Assembly: GCA_007125985.1 (NCBI GenBank)
Contig: SLCE01000005.1
Location: forward strand, 1-64,000
Length of the DNA: 64,000 nucleotides
Origin: Ectothiorhodospiraceae bacterium
GTDB lineage: Bacteria > Pseudomonadota > Gammaproteobacteria > Nitrococcales > Aquisalimonadaceae
Reading direction: 5' to 3'
Shown here one piece after another: positions 9,530 through 18,673 of this stretch. Under the pieces are notes generated by a model. The model made no database searches, was not told the DNA's origin, and was given only the letters and a program-made list of their open reading frames with translations. The first letter of the stretch is position 1; each line of letters begins with the position of its first letter. The translations under genes were made by a program, and so were the position numbers.

Positions 9530-10677
9530 ACCGTTTCTCCCTGACGCTCACGGTACAGCCGATCCACCGCCGCCGCCGCCTGACGGCTGGCATCGCGCTT
9601 GAGCAAGCCATGGAGTTCGTGAAAACGCGCAATCACTTCCCGGCGCTGCTCCGGCGCATCAAGGAGTTCCAACATTGCGGGCCCCAAACACTCTGGCACA
9701 GCCTGCTCCTGGGCGAATTCCGGAATCAGCTGCTCGCCGGCAATGAGATTGGGCATGGCGAAGTACGGCACTTTGATCAGACGTCGGGCGAGCCAGCCCG
9801 TGACTGGCGAGACCTTGTAAGCCACCACCATGGGCCGCTTGTGCAGCATGGTCTCCAGCGTCGCCGTGCCGGAGGCCAGCAACACGGCATCCGCGGCCGC
9901 CATGCATTCCCGCGATCGCCCCCGGACCAGCGTCACATCCAGTTCGGGCCTGGCGGCCAGTTGCCTGCGCAGTTCCGCTTCAATGCGCTGCGTGGCGCAG
10001 GGAATGATAAACCTGCACTCGGGCTGGCGCTCCCGGAGCCATGCCGCCGTACCTATAAACTCCGGCCCCAGTGCGCCCACCTCGCTAAGCCGGCTTCCCG
10101 GTAGCAGCGCGACCCATGGACCGCTGTCCACCGGAAGCCCCAGGGATTGACGGGCCGCGCCCCGGTCGGGATCAAGCGGAATCTCGTCCGCCAACGGGTG
10201 GCCGACAAAGATCACCGGCACGCCGTGGGCACGGAAGAAATCCACTTCAAAGGGGAAAATACTCAACATGAGGTCCACAGCGCGGCGGATGGTTTTCACC
10301 CGCCCCTGGCGCCAGGCCCAGACAGTGGGGCTGACATAGTGCACAGTTGGGATTCCGGCGCGCTTCAGGCGGCGCTCCACGCCCAGGTTGAAATCCGGTG
10401 CGTCGACGCCGATGAACAGATCCGGTGGCTGATCCAGGAAGCGCCGACAGACGTCTGAGCGGATACGGAGCAGACCAGGAAGGTGCTTCAGCACTTCCAC
10501 CAGCCCCATCACCGAAAGCGCCTCCATGGGGTACCACGACGACAGCCCTTCCGCTTGCATGCCCTCGCCGCCAATGCCGACGAATTCCGCCTGCGGATGA
10601 AGCTGGCGAAGCTCGCGCATGAGCCCCGCGCCGAGATAATCACCCGAGAGCTCGCCGGCAATGATCCCGATACGCAT
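9526..10677 (-). CDS. lpxB: Lipid-A-disaccharide synthase
   Basis: Glycosyltransferase (GT19) that joins UDP-2,3-diacyl-glucosamine and lipid X to form the lipid A disaccharide at the inner membrane. The 383-residue protein begins [13 protein letters not shown] and carries [19 protein letters not shown] and [10 protein letters not shown], all LpxB signatures. It is coupled to rnhB by a 4-nt overlap. Upstream it is cut off from lpxA by a roughly 265-bp repeat element (10694-10956), which is unusual because lpxA and lpxB are normally adjacent or overlapping. Whether lpxB gets its own promoter from the element is unknown. Confidence 0.97.
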   Translation of the reverse strand: MRIGIIAGELSGDYLGAGLMRELRQLHPQAEFVGIGGEGMQAEGLSSWYPMEALSVMGLVEVLKHLPGLLRIRSDVCRRFLDQPPDLFIGVDAPDFNLGVERRLKRAGIPTVHYVSPTVWAWRQGRVKTIRRAVDLMLSIFPFEVDFFRAHGVPVIFVGHPLADEIPLDPDRGAARQSLGLPVDSGPWVALLPGSRLSEVGALGPEFIGTAAWLRERQPECRFIIPCATQRIEAELRRQLAARPELDVTLVRGRSRECMAAADAVLLASGTATLETMLHKRPMVVAYKVSPVTGWLARRLIKVPYFAMPNLIAGEQLIPEFAQEQAVPECLGPAMLELLDAPEQRREVIARFHELHGLLKRDASRQAAAAVDRLYRERQGETV

Positions 10678-10693
10678 CAGCAGTCAGCCTTAT

Positions 10694-10956
10694 GGAAGCG
10701 CTGATCTATTCCCATAGTGCTCTGGCTTTGCAGCGTGTTCGGGGGCAAGGCGCGGCTCGCCGACAATGGCAAGCCCTTGGCAAGAGCCGCAACGCGGCAA
10801 CCGGACACGCTGCAAAGCCCCGCAGGGCGGGCCCTTCGCGCACGCTGAACGGCGTTGGCGTTCTTGCCAAGGGCGACGGCCATTGCCTGCGAACGCCGCC
10901 TGGTCAGCGCAGGCGAATGGCACCGCACAGCATCATCGGAATAGATCAGCGCTTCC
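10694..10956. repeat. Long repeat element with inverted ends (MITE-like), copy 1
   Basis: A 263-bp intergenic element between lpxB and lpxA. It is bounded by perfect 19-bp inverted ends: GGAAGCGCTGATCTATTCC at 10694-10712 and its complement at 10938-10956. Inside, GGCTTTGCAGCGTGT (10724-10738) pairs perfectly with 10805-10819. A second dyad is GGCGTTC (10857-10863) with GAACGCC (10891-10897), and it holds a reverse-oriented, diverged copy of the inner module. No credible protein is encoded. The first ~135 bp match the element at 38562-38758 closely. The right end abuts the lpxA stop codon (TAA at 10957-10959). It looks like a non-autonomous palindromic mobile element. Confidence 0.85.
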
Positions 10957-11727
10957 TTAACGGACAATGCCGCGGCCCTCTTCGGCCAGGAATTCCACCA
11001 ATGGCAACAACTCGACATGTTCGCCCGCCATGGGCCGCAGTGCTTCCAGGGCCTGCTCCAGACGCAGACCCTGCTTGTAGAGCACGCGATAGGCGCGACG
11101 TACAGCCTGCACGGCCTCCCGGCTGTACCCCCGACGCCGCAACCCTTCGCTGTTCACGCCGTGAGGCTCTGCGGGATTGCCTGCCACAGTGACAAATGGA
11201 GGCACATCCTGCTTCACCGCGCTGCCCATGGACGAAAAGCTGTGCGCGCCGACGCGGCAGAACTGATGCACCAGCGTGAACCCGCCGAGAATCACGTCAT
11301 CCGCAACACGCACATGCCCGGCGAGGGATGCACCGTTGGCGAACACCGTCCGGCACCCCACCTGACAGTCATGGGCGATATGGACGTAGGCCATGATCCA
11401 GTTGTCGTCACCAATGCGCGTCACGCCATTGTCCTGCACAGTGCCGCGATTGATGGTGACAAACTCCCGGAACGTATTCCGTTCGCCGATCTCCAGCAAG
11501 GTCTCCTCCCCTGCATACTTCTTGTCCTGCGGGTCGGCGCCGATGGACGCGTACTGGTAAACGCGATTACCCGCTGCCATCCGGGTAGGCCCTTCGATGG
11601 TCACATGGGGCCCGATTACGCAATCATCGCCGATGTGCACATCCGGCCCGATTACGCTGAAAGCCCCGATATGGACGTTGCGCCCGATGCGGGCGCTTGG
11701 GTCAATGACTGCTGTCTCGTGTATCAA
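10957..11727 (-). CDS. lpxA: UDP-GlcNAc acyltransferase LpxA (canonical-locus copy)
   Basis: First step of lipid A synthesis: transfer of a 3-hydroxyacyl chain from ACP to UDP-GlcNAc. I set the start at a TTG (11727) whose last bases overlap the fabZ stop (TTGA); this gives 256 residues beginning (M)[14 protein letters not shown], the family length. Hexapeptide repeats fill the first 180 residues, and VHIAHD places the catalytic histidines at 116 and 119. Met167 falls at the acyl-chain ruler position (E. coli Gly173, P. aeruginosa Met169), and GNPA replaces GNHA, as in the C10-specific Pseudomonas enzyme. It is a paralogue of the enzyme at 6032-6805. The stop codon lies on the edge of the repeat element. 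Confidence 0.93.
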   Translation of the reverse strand: MIHETAVIDPSARIGRNVHIGAFSVIGPDVHIGDDCVIGPHVTIEGPTRMAAGNRVYQYASIGADPQDKKYAGEETLLEIGERNTFREFVTINRGTVQDNGVTRIGDDNWIMAYVHIAHDCQVGCRTVFANGASLAGHVRVADDVILGGFTLVHQFCRVGAHSFSSMGSAVKQDVPPFVTVAGNPAEPHGVNSEGLRRRGYSREAVQAVRRAYRVLYKQGLRLEQALEALRPMAGEHVELLPLVEFLAEEGRGIVR

Positions 11728-12164
11728 GAGGATAGATCCCGCATCGTACACATGATCTCGGCCTCGGCAACGGCCTGGCCATCCACCGTGGCAAGCCCCT
11801 CGAACACCCAAATTCCGCGCTTACGGCGCAGGATGCGGACTTCCAGCCGTACCTGATCACCCGGTTCCACAGGACGCTTGAAACGGGCCTTGTCGAAACC
11901 CACCAGGTAAAAAATCAGATTACCCTCAGGCGCCTGCCCTTCCGTTTCGAATGCCAACAGGCCGCCCGCCTGAGCCATGGCCTCCAGCAGCAGCACGCCC
12001 GGCATCACAGGGCGCTGCGGGAAGTGACCCTGAAAAAAGGGCTCGTTGGCGGTGACATTCTTTATGGCGACGATCGAGTCGCCGGAATTCAATTCCAACA
12101 CACGGTCCACCAGCAGGAACGGATACCGGTGGGGAAGCTGTGTTCTGATGCCGTGTATATCCAT
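11724..12164 (-). CDS. fabZ: 3-hydroxyacyl-ACP dehydratase FabZ
   Basis: Dehydrates 3-hydroxyacyl-ACP in fatty acid elongation and so competes with LpxA for hydroxyacyl-ACP. From the ATG at 12164 (GGGAGA about 11 nt upstream) the product is 146 residues: [20 protein letters not shown], with the catalytic His in LPHRYPF, then [20 protein letters not shown] carrying the catalytic Glu. Further upstream in-frame starts would add about 40 residues absent from the family. It overlaps lpxA by 4 nt. The gene usually found just upstream, lpxD, is absent; skp ends 181 nt upstream. Confidence 0.95.
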   Translation of the reverse strand: MDIHGIRTQLPHRYPFLLVDRVLELNSGDSIVAIKNVTANEPFFQGHFPQRPVMPGVLLLEAMAQAGGLLAFETEGQAPEGNLIFYLVGFDKARFKRPVEPGDQVRLEVRILRRKRGIWVFEGLATVDGQAVAEAEIMCTMRDLSS

Positions 12165-12345
12165 GCTCGGTCTGATTCTCCCGTACGCGGTCCGGTACGG
12201 GCTGGATATAACCGGCCCCCGTCCGCCGCTGCGTCGCACCCTTACTGGCGCGACCTGTTCGCTGAAAACCGAAACGGGCCGGGACATGACGCTTACACGT
12301 CATCTCCACGGCCCGACTGGGCTACCGAAGCAGCCGACTGGATGT

Positions 12346-12873
12346 TCAGTCGCCGGTTTCGAAGTCCTGGCGCATCCATTCCAGCACCAGGTCAGTGATA
12401 TCTACCTGGTCACTGGCGTAAACCACGCCATCGCTGACGACGAGGTCATAATCACGCTGTTCCGCAACCGCACTGATGGTGTCAAAAATCTGCCGCTGCA
12501 GGCGGCCGAGTTCTTCGTTCCGGCGCATGTTGAAATCTTCCCGGAACTCGTCCTGTGCCCGACGCAGTTCCCGTTTGCGGGAGACCACATCGCGTTGCAG
12601 ACGCCGCTGCTCTTCCTCACTCATCACGGCGCCGTCGCGGTTGAGCCGTTCTTCCAAGTCGCGGATATCCGACTGTTCCGCGGCCATTTCGCGGTCGCGG
12701 GGAGCGAACTCCTCCTCCAGCTTTGCGCGGGCCGCTTCTGCCTGCGGCGCCTCCGCCGAAACCCGACCGAGATTGACGAACCCGATCCGTGTCTCCGCCT
12801 GCGCCGATCCGGCCACCAATAGAGCCGTAACCAGCAGTGCGGTCATTCCCATCCTGATGAGCGCTTTCGTCAC
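12346..12873 (-). CDS. skp: Periplasmic chaperone Skp/OmpH
   Basis: Periplasmic holdase that carries unfolded outer-membrane proteins to BamA. A GTG start at 12873, preceded at 5 nt by GGAG, gives 175 residues. A signal peptide (hydrophobic MTALLVTALLVAGSAQA, cleavage after AQA) is followed by the family start ETRIGFVNLGRV and a long charged coiled-coil of Glu/Arg-rich helices. An upstream in-frame ATG at 12930 would put an arginine-rich stretch before the signal peptide and is less likely. It sits between bamA (74 nt upstream) and fabZ, the usual order apart from the missing lpxD. Confidence 0.9.
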   Translation of the reverse strand: MTKALIRMGMTALLVTALLVAGSAQAETRIGFVNLGRVSAEAPQAEAARAKLEEEFAPRDREMAAEQSDIRDLEERLNRDGAVMSEEEQRRLQRDVVSRKRELRRAQDEFREDFNMRRNEELGRLQRQIFDTISAVAEQRDYDLVVSDGVVYASDQVDITDLVLEWMRQDFETGD

Positions 12874-12947
12874 GTCTCCACTCTGCCGTCTGCCCCGCGT
12901 CGGACGCGGCCCGGGCCGGCGTACCTGCAAGCCCTGGCCGGGATCCT

Positions 12948-15224
12948 CTAGAAGAAGGAGCCCAGAGAGAACTGGAAGGTGTCCGTCTCGTCTCCTCGCT
13001 CGTCATTTAACGGCTTGGCAAGGCTCATTGTCAATGCGCCCAGCGGAGACATCCACGTGAATGCCAGACCTGTGGAATAGCGCACTTCATCCAGATCCAC
13101 GTCGTCCTTTGTATTGTAAACCTGGCCTGCGTCCAGGAATGTGGACAACCGCACAGCGTCGGATTCCACGAACGGGACCGGGAACATCACTTCGGCGCTG
13201 GCGTTCAAGCGCAGGTTACCCCCGGTCGGCCGGTTGTCTTCCGGGTCACGCGGACCCAGGGAGCTGGTTCTGAAGCCACGCACCGAGCTGATACCGCCGG
13301 TGAAGAAATTCTCGAAGAACGGCAGTTCCGTGGTGTCACCATAGCCTTCCCCGTATCCGACACGCCCTTCCAGGGCCATGGTCCAGCGCTCGGAGAGCGG
13401 AAAGTAGCGCTTGTTGTTGTAAAACGTCTTGTAATACCGGAGATCACTACCGGGAACCGCGATTTCACCGCCGAATTGCTGGGTGCCGCCCTGGCTCGGG
13501 AAAATACGCCGATCCGTGGTATTGCGGCTCCAGCGGGCGGAAACCTTGTAGTTGAAGTAGTCCTCACCGAACTCGTCGACAAAATCCTGCAGCCTCTGGG
13601 TGGAATCACGCACATCCAGCTTGATGTCCTCCACCCCGAAATCGAACCGGATCTGGTCTTCCTCATTCAGCGGAACACCAAAACCCACCTGCGCGACAAT
13701 CTGCCGCAAGCCGTAATCGGACAAGCGCTGACGACGTGCATCGGTATCCCGGTACTGGGCATTGAAGTAGCGGGTAACGCCGTCCACGGTGTAGTAGCGA
13801 TCGGTATAGGTGGCCTGGTATAGCCGGCTGAAGCGGTTATTATCGGCGGACAGCATGATGCGGTCACCGGTACCCAACACGTTGTCCTGGGCCACCGAGA
13901 AGTTCAACAGTACGCCCGTCCCGGTGCCGTAGCCCACGCCGGCCTGCAGGCTACCGGACAGCCCCTCGGCCACGTCGACGTTCACGTCCACCTGGTCCTG
14001 CTCGCCCGGCACCTGTTCCGTGTCGATATTCACCGAATCGAAAAAGCCAAGCCGGTTCAGGCGCGTCCGGGACAGACGGATCTTGCTGGCATCGAACCAG
14101 CCTCCTTCCATCTGTCGCAGTTCGCGCCGGATCACCTCGTCATCTGTGCGGTAATTGCCGGAAATATTGATCCGCCGCACATAGGCCCGCGCTCCCGGGT
14201 CAACAAAGTACGTGAGGGCCACTTCCTGCGTGTCGCGATCCACTTCAGGGACGGCGTTGACGTTGGCAAAGGCGTAGCCCTCTTCCCCCAGGCGCTCGCG
14301 GATGGCATCGGTGCCCTCCTGCACGCGCCGCTGGGAAAACAACTCGCCCGGCTCCAGCTCGATCAGTTCCAGCAGGGCCTCTTCACCCACGATCAACTGA
14401 CCCGCCAAGCGCACCTCGCTGATGGTGTGCTGCTCACCTTCGGAGACATTGATCGTGAGGTACAGGCCCTTACGATCCGGGGTCATGGACACCTGGGTCG
14501 AGAGCACGGTGAAGTTCACATAGCCCCGGTTCAGGTAATAGGAACGAATGGATTCCAGATCGCCGCTGAGTTGCTCGCGGGAGTACTGGTCACGCCGGGA
14601 GAACGGCAGATACCAGGGGCGCGGCCCCAAGCCCACGAGCCGGCGCAGCTGGCGATCGGAAAACGCTTCATTGCCAATGAAATGCACTTCCCGGATCCGC
14701 GCCCGCTCGCCTTCGTCGATATCGATGCGAATGCCCACTCGGTTACGGGGCAACGGCGACACCGTACTGGAAATGGACACGTCATAACGGCCCTGGGCGA
14801 AATACTGACGCCGGAGTTCGTTCTCCACGCCCTCCAACAGCGAGCGGTTGAAGGTCTCACCTTCGGACAATCCCACATCCCGCAGCGCATCCATCAACGG
14901 CTCCGAATCCATGGATTCATTGCCGAAGATCTCGATGCGGGAAATGGACGGGCGCTCCACCACGTTCACCACCAGCACATCGCCATCCCGCTCCAGGGCG
15001 ATGTCCTGGAAGAACCCGGTGCCATAGAGGGCACGGATGGCCTCCGCGGCGCGCTGACTGTCAACCTGGTCGTCAATGCTGATGGGCAAATAGTTAAACA
15101 CTGTGCCCGGCGCAATGCGCCGCAGGCCCTCAACACGGATGTCGTCCACCATAAAAGGTTCAAATGCCTTGGCCTGAGCCGACCAGGCAAGGCACAGGAC
15201 CAACGGAGCGATCAGTTTTCGCAT
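12948..15224 (-). CDS. bamA: Outer membrane protein assembly factor BamA
   Basis: Central beta-barrel of the BAM complex, which inserts OMPs into the outer membrane. The 758-residue protein has a signal peptide (MRKLIAPLVLCLAWSAQAKA), five POTRA domains over roughly residues 24-420 starting FMVDDIRVEGLRRI, and a 16-strand barrel from about 430. The barrel holds the conserved loop-6 motif VRGF (in SSVRGFRTSSLGP) and ends in Phe, the usual OMP targeting signature. It follows rseP by 23 nt and precedes skp, so it belongs to the envelope-stress cluster. Confidence 0.98.
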   Translation of the reverse strand: MRKLIAPLVLCLAWSAQAKAFEPFMVDDIRVEGLRRIAPGTVFNYLPISIDDQVDSQRAAEAIRALYGTGFFQDIALERDGDVLVVNVVERPSISRIEIFGNESMDSEPLMDALRDVGLSEGETFNRSLLEGVENELRRQYFAQGRYDVSISSTVSPLPRNRVGIRIDIDEGERARIREVHFIGNEAFSDRQLRRLVGLGPRPWYLPFSRRDQYSREQLSGDLESIRSYYLNRGYVNFTVLSTQVSMTPDRKGLYLTINVSEGEQHTISEVRLAGQLIVGEEALLELIELEPGELFSQRRVQEGTDAIRERLGEEGYAFANVNAVPEVDRDTQEVALTYFVDPGARAYVRRINISGNYRTDDEVIRRELRQMEGGWFDASKIRLSRTRLNRLGFFDSVNIDTEQVPGEQDQVDVNVDVAEGLSGSLQAGVGYGTGTGVLLNFSVAQDNVLGTGDRIMLSADNNRFSRLYQATYTDRYYTVDGVTRYFNAQYRDTDARRQRLSDYGLRQIVAQVGFGVPLNEEDQIRFDFGVEDIKLDVRDSTQRLQDFVDEFGEDYFNYKVSARWSRNTTDRRIFPSQGGTQQFGGEIAVPGSDLRYYKTFYNNKRYFPLSERWTMALEGRVGYGEGYGDTTELPFFENFFTGGISSVRGFRTSSLGPRDPEDNRPTGGNLRLNASAEVMFPVPFVESDAVRLSTFLDAGQVYNTKDDVDLDEVRYSTGLAFTWMSPLGALTMSLAKPLNDERGDETDTFQFSLGSFF

Positions 15225-15247
15225 AAATGCCGAAATCTTCCGAAGAG

Positions 15248-16603
15248 TCAGCTCGCCAGGCGAGCGATGTCGTTATAAAAGGCGAGCGTCATGAGCAACA
15301 ACAGCAGCAATATGCCCACGTATTGGGCGTAGATCTGCACCTGTTCAGACACCGGGCTGCCCTTCACCGCCTCGATGAGGTAGTACATCAGGTGGCCTCC
15401 ATCCAACACCGGGATGGGCAGCAGGTTCAGCACGCCCAGGCTGATACTGACAATCGCCAGGAATTTCAGGAAGGGCACCAGCCCGGATGAGGCGGTATCC
15501 CCTGCATACTGGCCGATGCTGATAGGGCCGCTCAGATTATTCAATGACGCCTGACCCGTAATCATGCCCCACAGCACCTGCAGGGTGAGCACACTGGTGC
15601 GCCAGGTATCGGCCGCCGCCTCGCCAAGGGCGGTCAGCGGCCCATAGCGTACGGTATGACGCATGCTGTCGAACAGGTCTGCAGGCACATCCGGGCGGAC
15701 GCCGAGAACCCCCCGAGGGCTGTCCACCTCACCAAGCGCCACCTGATAGGTACGGGACCCGCCTGCACGGTCGACCTCCACTTCCACGGTTTCTCCGGCC
15801 CGGGCCTGCACCGCCTGGACCAGGCTGCGCCAATCGTCCACCGGTTCACCGGCAACGGCAAGCACCTGATCCCCCGCCTGTAGCCCGGCCGCCGCTGCAG
15901 ACCCGCCATCGATCAGTTCACCGACCCGTGCCTCCAGTTGTGGCTGCCAGGGACGGAATCCGATGGTTCGCAGCAAATCCGGTTCATCACCGAGGCGACC
16001 CAACCCGCTCAGGTCCAGTTGCCGTTGCAGATCGGTGCCGCGCTCGCTCGCCACGGTGATCGTGGTTTCGCCGCGACTCAGGCTGGCGTCGAGCAGGGAA
16101 ATCAGCACCTTTTCCCAGGTCGGCGTGCTGCGGCCACCAATGGCCACGATCTCCTGCCCCGGCTCAATGCCGGCGGCGGCAGCCGGGGTTTCCGGCAGCA
16201 CTTCCCCCACCACGGGACGCACTTCGGTGGTTCCGGCGACGAAAATCAGCCAGTAAACCACCAGGGCGAACAGAAAGTTGAACAAAGGGCCCGCGGAAAC
16301 AATGGCGGTACGGCGCCAGAGGTGCTGGCGGTTGAACGCGCGATGCTGCTCCGCTTCGGGAACAGGGCTCTCCCGCTCATCCAGCATTTTCACGTAGCCG
16401 CCCAAGGGAATGGCGGAGATACAGTATTCCGTGTTGTCGGGGCCGGCACGCCAGGTGAACAGCGGCTTGCCGAAGCCGATGGAATACCGCAGCACCTTCA
16501 CGCCCAGGCGGCGGGCCACCCAGTAGTGGCCGAACTCGTGGAACGCCACCAGAATACCAATGGCTACCAGAAAGGCGATTACGCTCGTCAGAAAACCGCT
16601 CAA
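15248..16603 (-). CDS. rseP: Site-2 zinc metalloprotease RseP
   Basis: Intramembrane protease that cuts the anti-sigma factor RseA to release sigma-E. The 451-residue inner-membrane protein has the zinc motif HEFGH at 22-26 in the first transmembrane segment, two periplasmic PDZ domains (roughly 110-300), and the LDGGH motif in a C-terminal transmembrane helix. The start is taken as TTG at 16603 because it places HEFGH at the family position; no ATG lies nearby in frame. It follows dxr with a 40-nt gap; a hairpin at 16634-16661 spans the dxr stop codon. Confidence 0.95.
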   Translation of the reverse strand: MSGFLTSVIAFLVAIGILVAFHEFGHYWVARRLGVKVLRYSIGFGKPLFTWRAGPDNTEYCISAIPLGGYVKMLDERESPVPEAEQHRAFNRQHLWRRTAIVSAGPLFNFLFALVVYWLIFVAGTTEVRPVVGEVLPETPAAAAGIEPGQEIVAIGGRSTPTWEKVLISLLDASLSRGETTITVASERGTDLQRQLDLSGLGRLGDEPDLLRTIGFRPWQPQLEARVGELIDGGSAAAAGLQAGDQVLAVAGEPVDDWRSLVQAVQARAGETVEVEVDRAGGSRTYQVALGEVDSPRGVLGVRPDVPADLFDSMRHTVRYGPLTALGEAAADTWRTSVLTLQVLWGMITGQASLNNLSGPISIGQYAGDTASSGLVPFLKFLAIVSISLGVLNLLPIPVLDGGHLMYYLIEAVKGSPVSEQVQIYAQYVGILLLLLLMTLAFYNDIARLAS

Positions 16604-16633
16604 AGTTCAAGTCCCGCTTCAGTGCGACACATG

Positions 16634-16661
16634 GTGGCGGGCACTACCACCGGCCCGCCAC
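16634..16661 (-). other. Hairpin spanning the dxr stop codon
   Basis: GTGGCGGGC (16634-16642) and GCCCGCCAC (16653-16661) form a perfect 9-bp stem with a 10-nt loop. The dxr stop (complement of 16644-16646) lies in the loop. No U-run follows, so it is not an intrinsic terminator. It could modulate mRNA processing or translation of the downstream rseP, which has a weak TTG start. Confidence 0.4.
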
Positions 16662-17837
16662 TTCTTGCGCCACCAGTCTCGCCCGCCGATCCCTGGAAAC
16701 CACATCATCCAAGTCTACGACCGACTCAACGCCGAGACGTTCCAGCGCCTCGGCAATCAGCCGTGGTATATCGGTGAAGCGCAGTCCGCCGGCCAGGAAG
16801 GCGTCCACCGCCACCTCATTGGCAGCGTTCAGACTGATGCAGGCGTCACCTCCAGCGGCATGCGCCTGATACGCCAGCGCCAGGCACGGGAAGCGTTCGG
16901 TATCCGGGCGTTCGAACTGCAGGGCGCCGCTGGCCACCAGGTCCAGTCCGTTCACCCCGGAGTCAATGCGCTCCGGATACGCAAGCGCATGGGCGATGGG
17001 GGTGCGCATATCTGGATTCCCCAGTTGCGCGAGCAGCGAGCCGTCCACGTATTCCACCAGGGAATGGATAATGCTCTGGGGGTGCACCACCACGTCCACC
17101 GCCTCGCCGGGCAGGCCGAACAGCCAGCACGCCTCGATCAGCTCCAGCCCCTTGTTCATCAAGGTGGCCGAGTCCACGGAAATCTTCCGGCCCATGCTCC
17201 AGTTGGGATGAGCGCAGGCCTCGGCGGGCGTCACTGCGGCGAGAGCTTCGGCGCTAGTCTGCCGGAACGGCCCACCGGATGCGGTCAACAATACCCGGCG
17301 GATCCCCGTCGCGAAGGGGTGTGCCGGGGAAAAAGCCGGGGGCAGGCACTGGAACACCGCGTTGTGCTCGCTATCCAGTGGCAGCAGCGTCGCCCCGTAT
17401 TCCCGAACCGCCTGCATGAACAGGCTGCCCGCCATCACCAGCGACTCCTTGTTGGCCAGCAGTATGCGTTTCCCTGACCTGACTGCCGCCAGCGTGGGCT
17501 CCAGTCCGGCCGCACCCACAATGGCCGCAACCACCGTGTCACTTCCGGCATCACCCGCAACGGCTGTCAGGGCATCCGGCCCGGCGAGCACTTCAGTGTT
17601 CAGCCCACGCGCCCGCAGGCGCCGCTGCAGATCCGCAGCGGCGGACGCCTGCCGCACGACGGCCTGTTCCGGATGAAACGCCAGGCATTGCTGCTCCAGG
17701 CGGTCCACATTGCCATGGGCGGTGAGTGCTGCAATGCGATAGCGATCGGGGTGGCGCGCGATCACGTCCAGGGTGCTGACGCCAATGGAGCCGGTGGCGC
17801 CGAGGATCGTGACGCGCTTGCGGTCATCAGCCCCCAT
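16644..17837 (-). CDS. dxr: 1-deoxy-D-xylulose-5-phosphate reductoisomerase
   Basis: Second enzyme of the MEP isoprenoid pathway (DXP to MEP, NADPH-dependent), feeding undecaprenyl-PP made by the nearby uppS. The 397-residue product has the dinucleotide-binding GATGSIG (13-19), LLANKESLV, the metal/substrate block DSEHNA and ASGGPFR, and the [19 protein letters not shown] block. All are DXR signatures, at normal length. Its ATG shares one base with the cdsA stop (TGATG), showing translational coupling. Confidence 0.97.
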   Translation of the reverse strand: MGADDRKRVTILGATGSIGVSTLDVIARHPDRYRIAALTAHGNVDRLEQQCLAFHPEQAVVRQASAAADLQRRLRARGLNTEVLAGPDALTAVAGDAGSDTVVAAIVGAAGLEPTLAAVRSGKRILLANKESLVMAGSLFMQAVREYGATLLPLDSEHNAVFQCLPPAFSPAHPFATGIRRVLLTASGGPFRQTSAEALAAVTPAEACAHPNWSMGRKISVDSATLMNKGLELIEACWLFGLPGEAVDVVVHPQSIIHSLVEYVDGSLLAQLGNPDMRTPIAHALAYPERIDSGVNGLDLVASGALQFERPDTERFPCLALAYQAHAAGGDACISLNAANEVAVDAFLAGGLRFTDIPRLIAEALERLGVESVVDLDDVVSRDRRARLVAQEVAGRW

Positions 17838-18673
17838 CAGGCAGACGCTCCGGGCAACATCAGATAGACCCCGAGGGCAAAAACGGTGCCGGTGGCGGTG
17901 AGGCTGTCGATGCGGTCCAGGACACCACCGTGCCCCGGTAGCAGCGTACCGCTATCCTTCACACCCCGGCGGCGTTTGATCAGGCTTTCATACAGATCGC
18001 CAAACACCGAAAAAACCACGGTGACGGCCGCAATCGAGAGCATGGCGACCAGGGGCAAGGACGGCAGCGGAAACAGAAAGTACATCAGCAAAGCCGCCAG
18101 CAGGGCGAGCAACACTCCCCCCACGGCCCCCTCCCAGGTTTTACCGGGGCTGACGCGGGGGGCCAGTTTGTGCCTCCCCAGCCCACGTCCGGCGAAGTAG
18201 GCACCCACATCGGCGGCCCAGGTGATGACAAGCACCATAAGCACGAACCAGGGCCCGCCCTCCAGGCCATGAAGCCAGACCAGTCCGGCCCAAGCCGGAA
18301 TCAGTACCAGCAGGCCCACCATCAGCGCCCAAGGGCCGCGGAACGCCCCATCGCCCACCGACTCCCCCGGGAAACGCACGACCTGCCAGGATGCCACCAC
18401 CCACCAGACGGCGCCGAGCACGAGCAAGGGGAACAGCAGCGGGCTCGGTTCGGCCCATCCCCCGCCCAGCAGGCCCATCAGCACCACGGCGACGCCCAGC
18501 CACGCCCAGCGGGAGGACTCACGCTCCACGTTTACCAGGCGCGCCCATTCCCAGGCGCCCAGCAAGACCACGGCGCCCAACGTCAGGGAGAACGCCCAGG
18601 TGGGCAGCAGGAAAATCGCCCCGAGAACCAGGGGCAGCAGAAGTAACGCGGTGATAATTCGGGCCTTAAGCAC
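17837..18673 (-). CDS. cdsA: Phosphatidate cytidylyltransferase
   Basis: Makes CDP-diacylglycerol from CTP and phosphatidate, the precursor of all membrane phospholipids. The 278-residue polytopic inner-membrane protein has about eight hydrophobic segments and the C-terminal CdsA signature [20 protein letters not shown], followed by GVLDRIDSL. The start codon is GTG and overlaps the end of uppS by 8 nt; the end overlaps dxr by one base. The tight packing shows a single uppS-cdsA-dxr-rseP-bamA transcript. Confidence 0.95.
   Translation of the reverse strand: MLKARIITALLLLPLVLGAIFLLPTWAFSLTLGAVVLLGAWEWARLVNVERESSRWAWLGVAVVLMGLLGGGWAEPSPLLFPLLVLGAVWWVVASWQVVRFPGESVGDGAFRGPWALMVGLLVLIPAWAGLVWLHGLEGGPWFVLMVLVITWAADVGAYFAGRGLGRHKLAPRVSPGKTWEGAVGGVLLALLAALLMYFLFPLPSLPLVAMLSIAAVTVVFSVFGDLYESLIKRRRGVKDSGTLLPGHGGVLDRIDSLTATGTVFALGVYLMLPGASA

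Noticed and set aside
10692-11192. Small open frames within repeat element 1
   Set aside because: They follow the GC-rich palindromes, differ between copies, and show no protein motif; no transposase is encoded.
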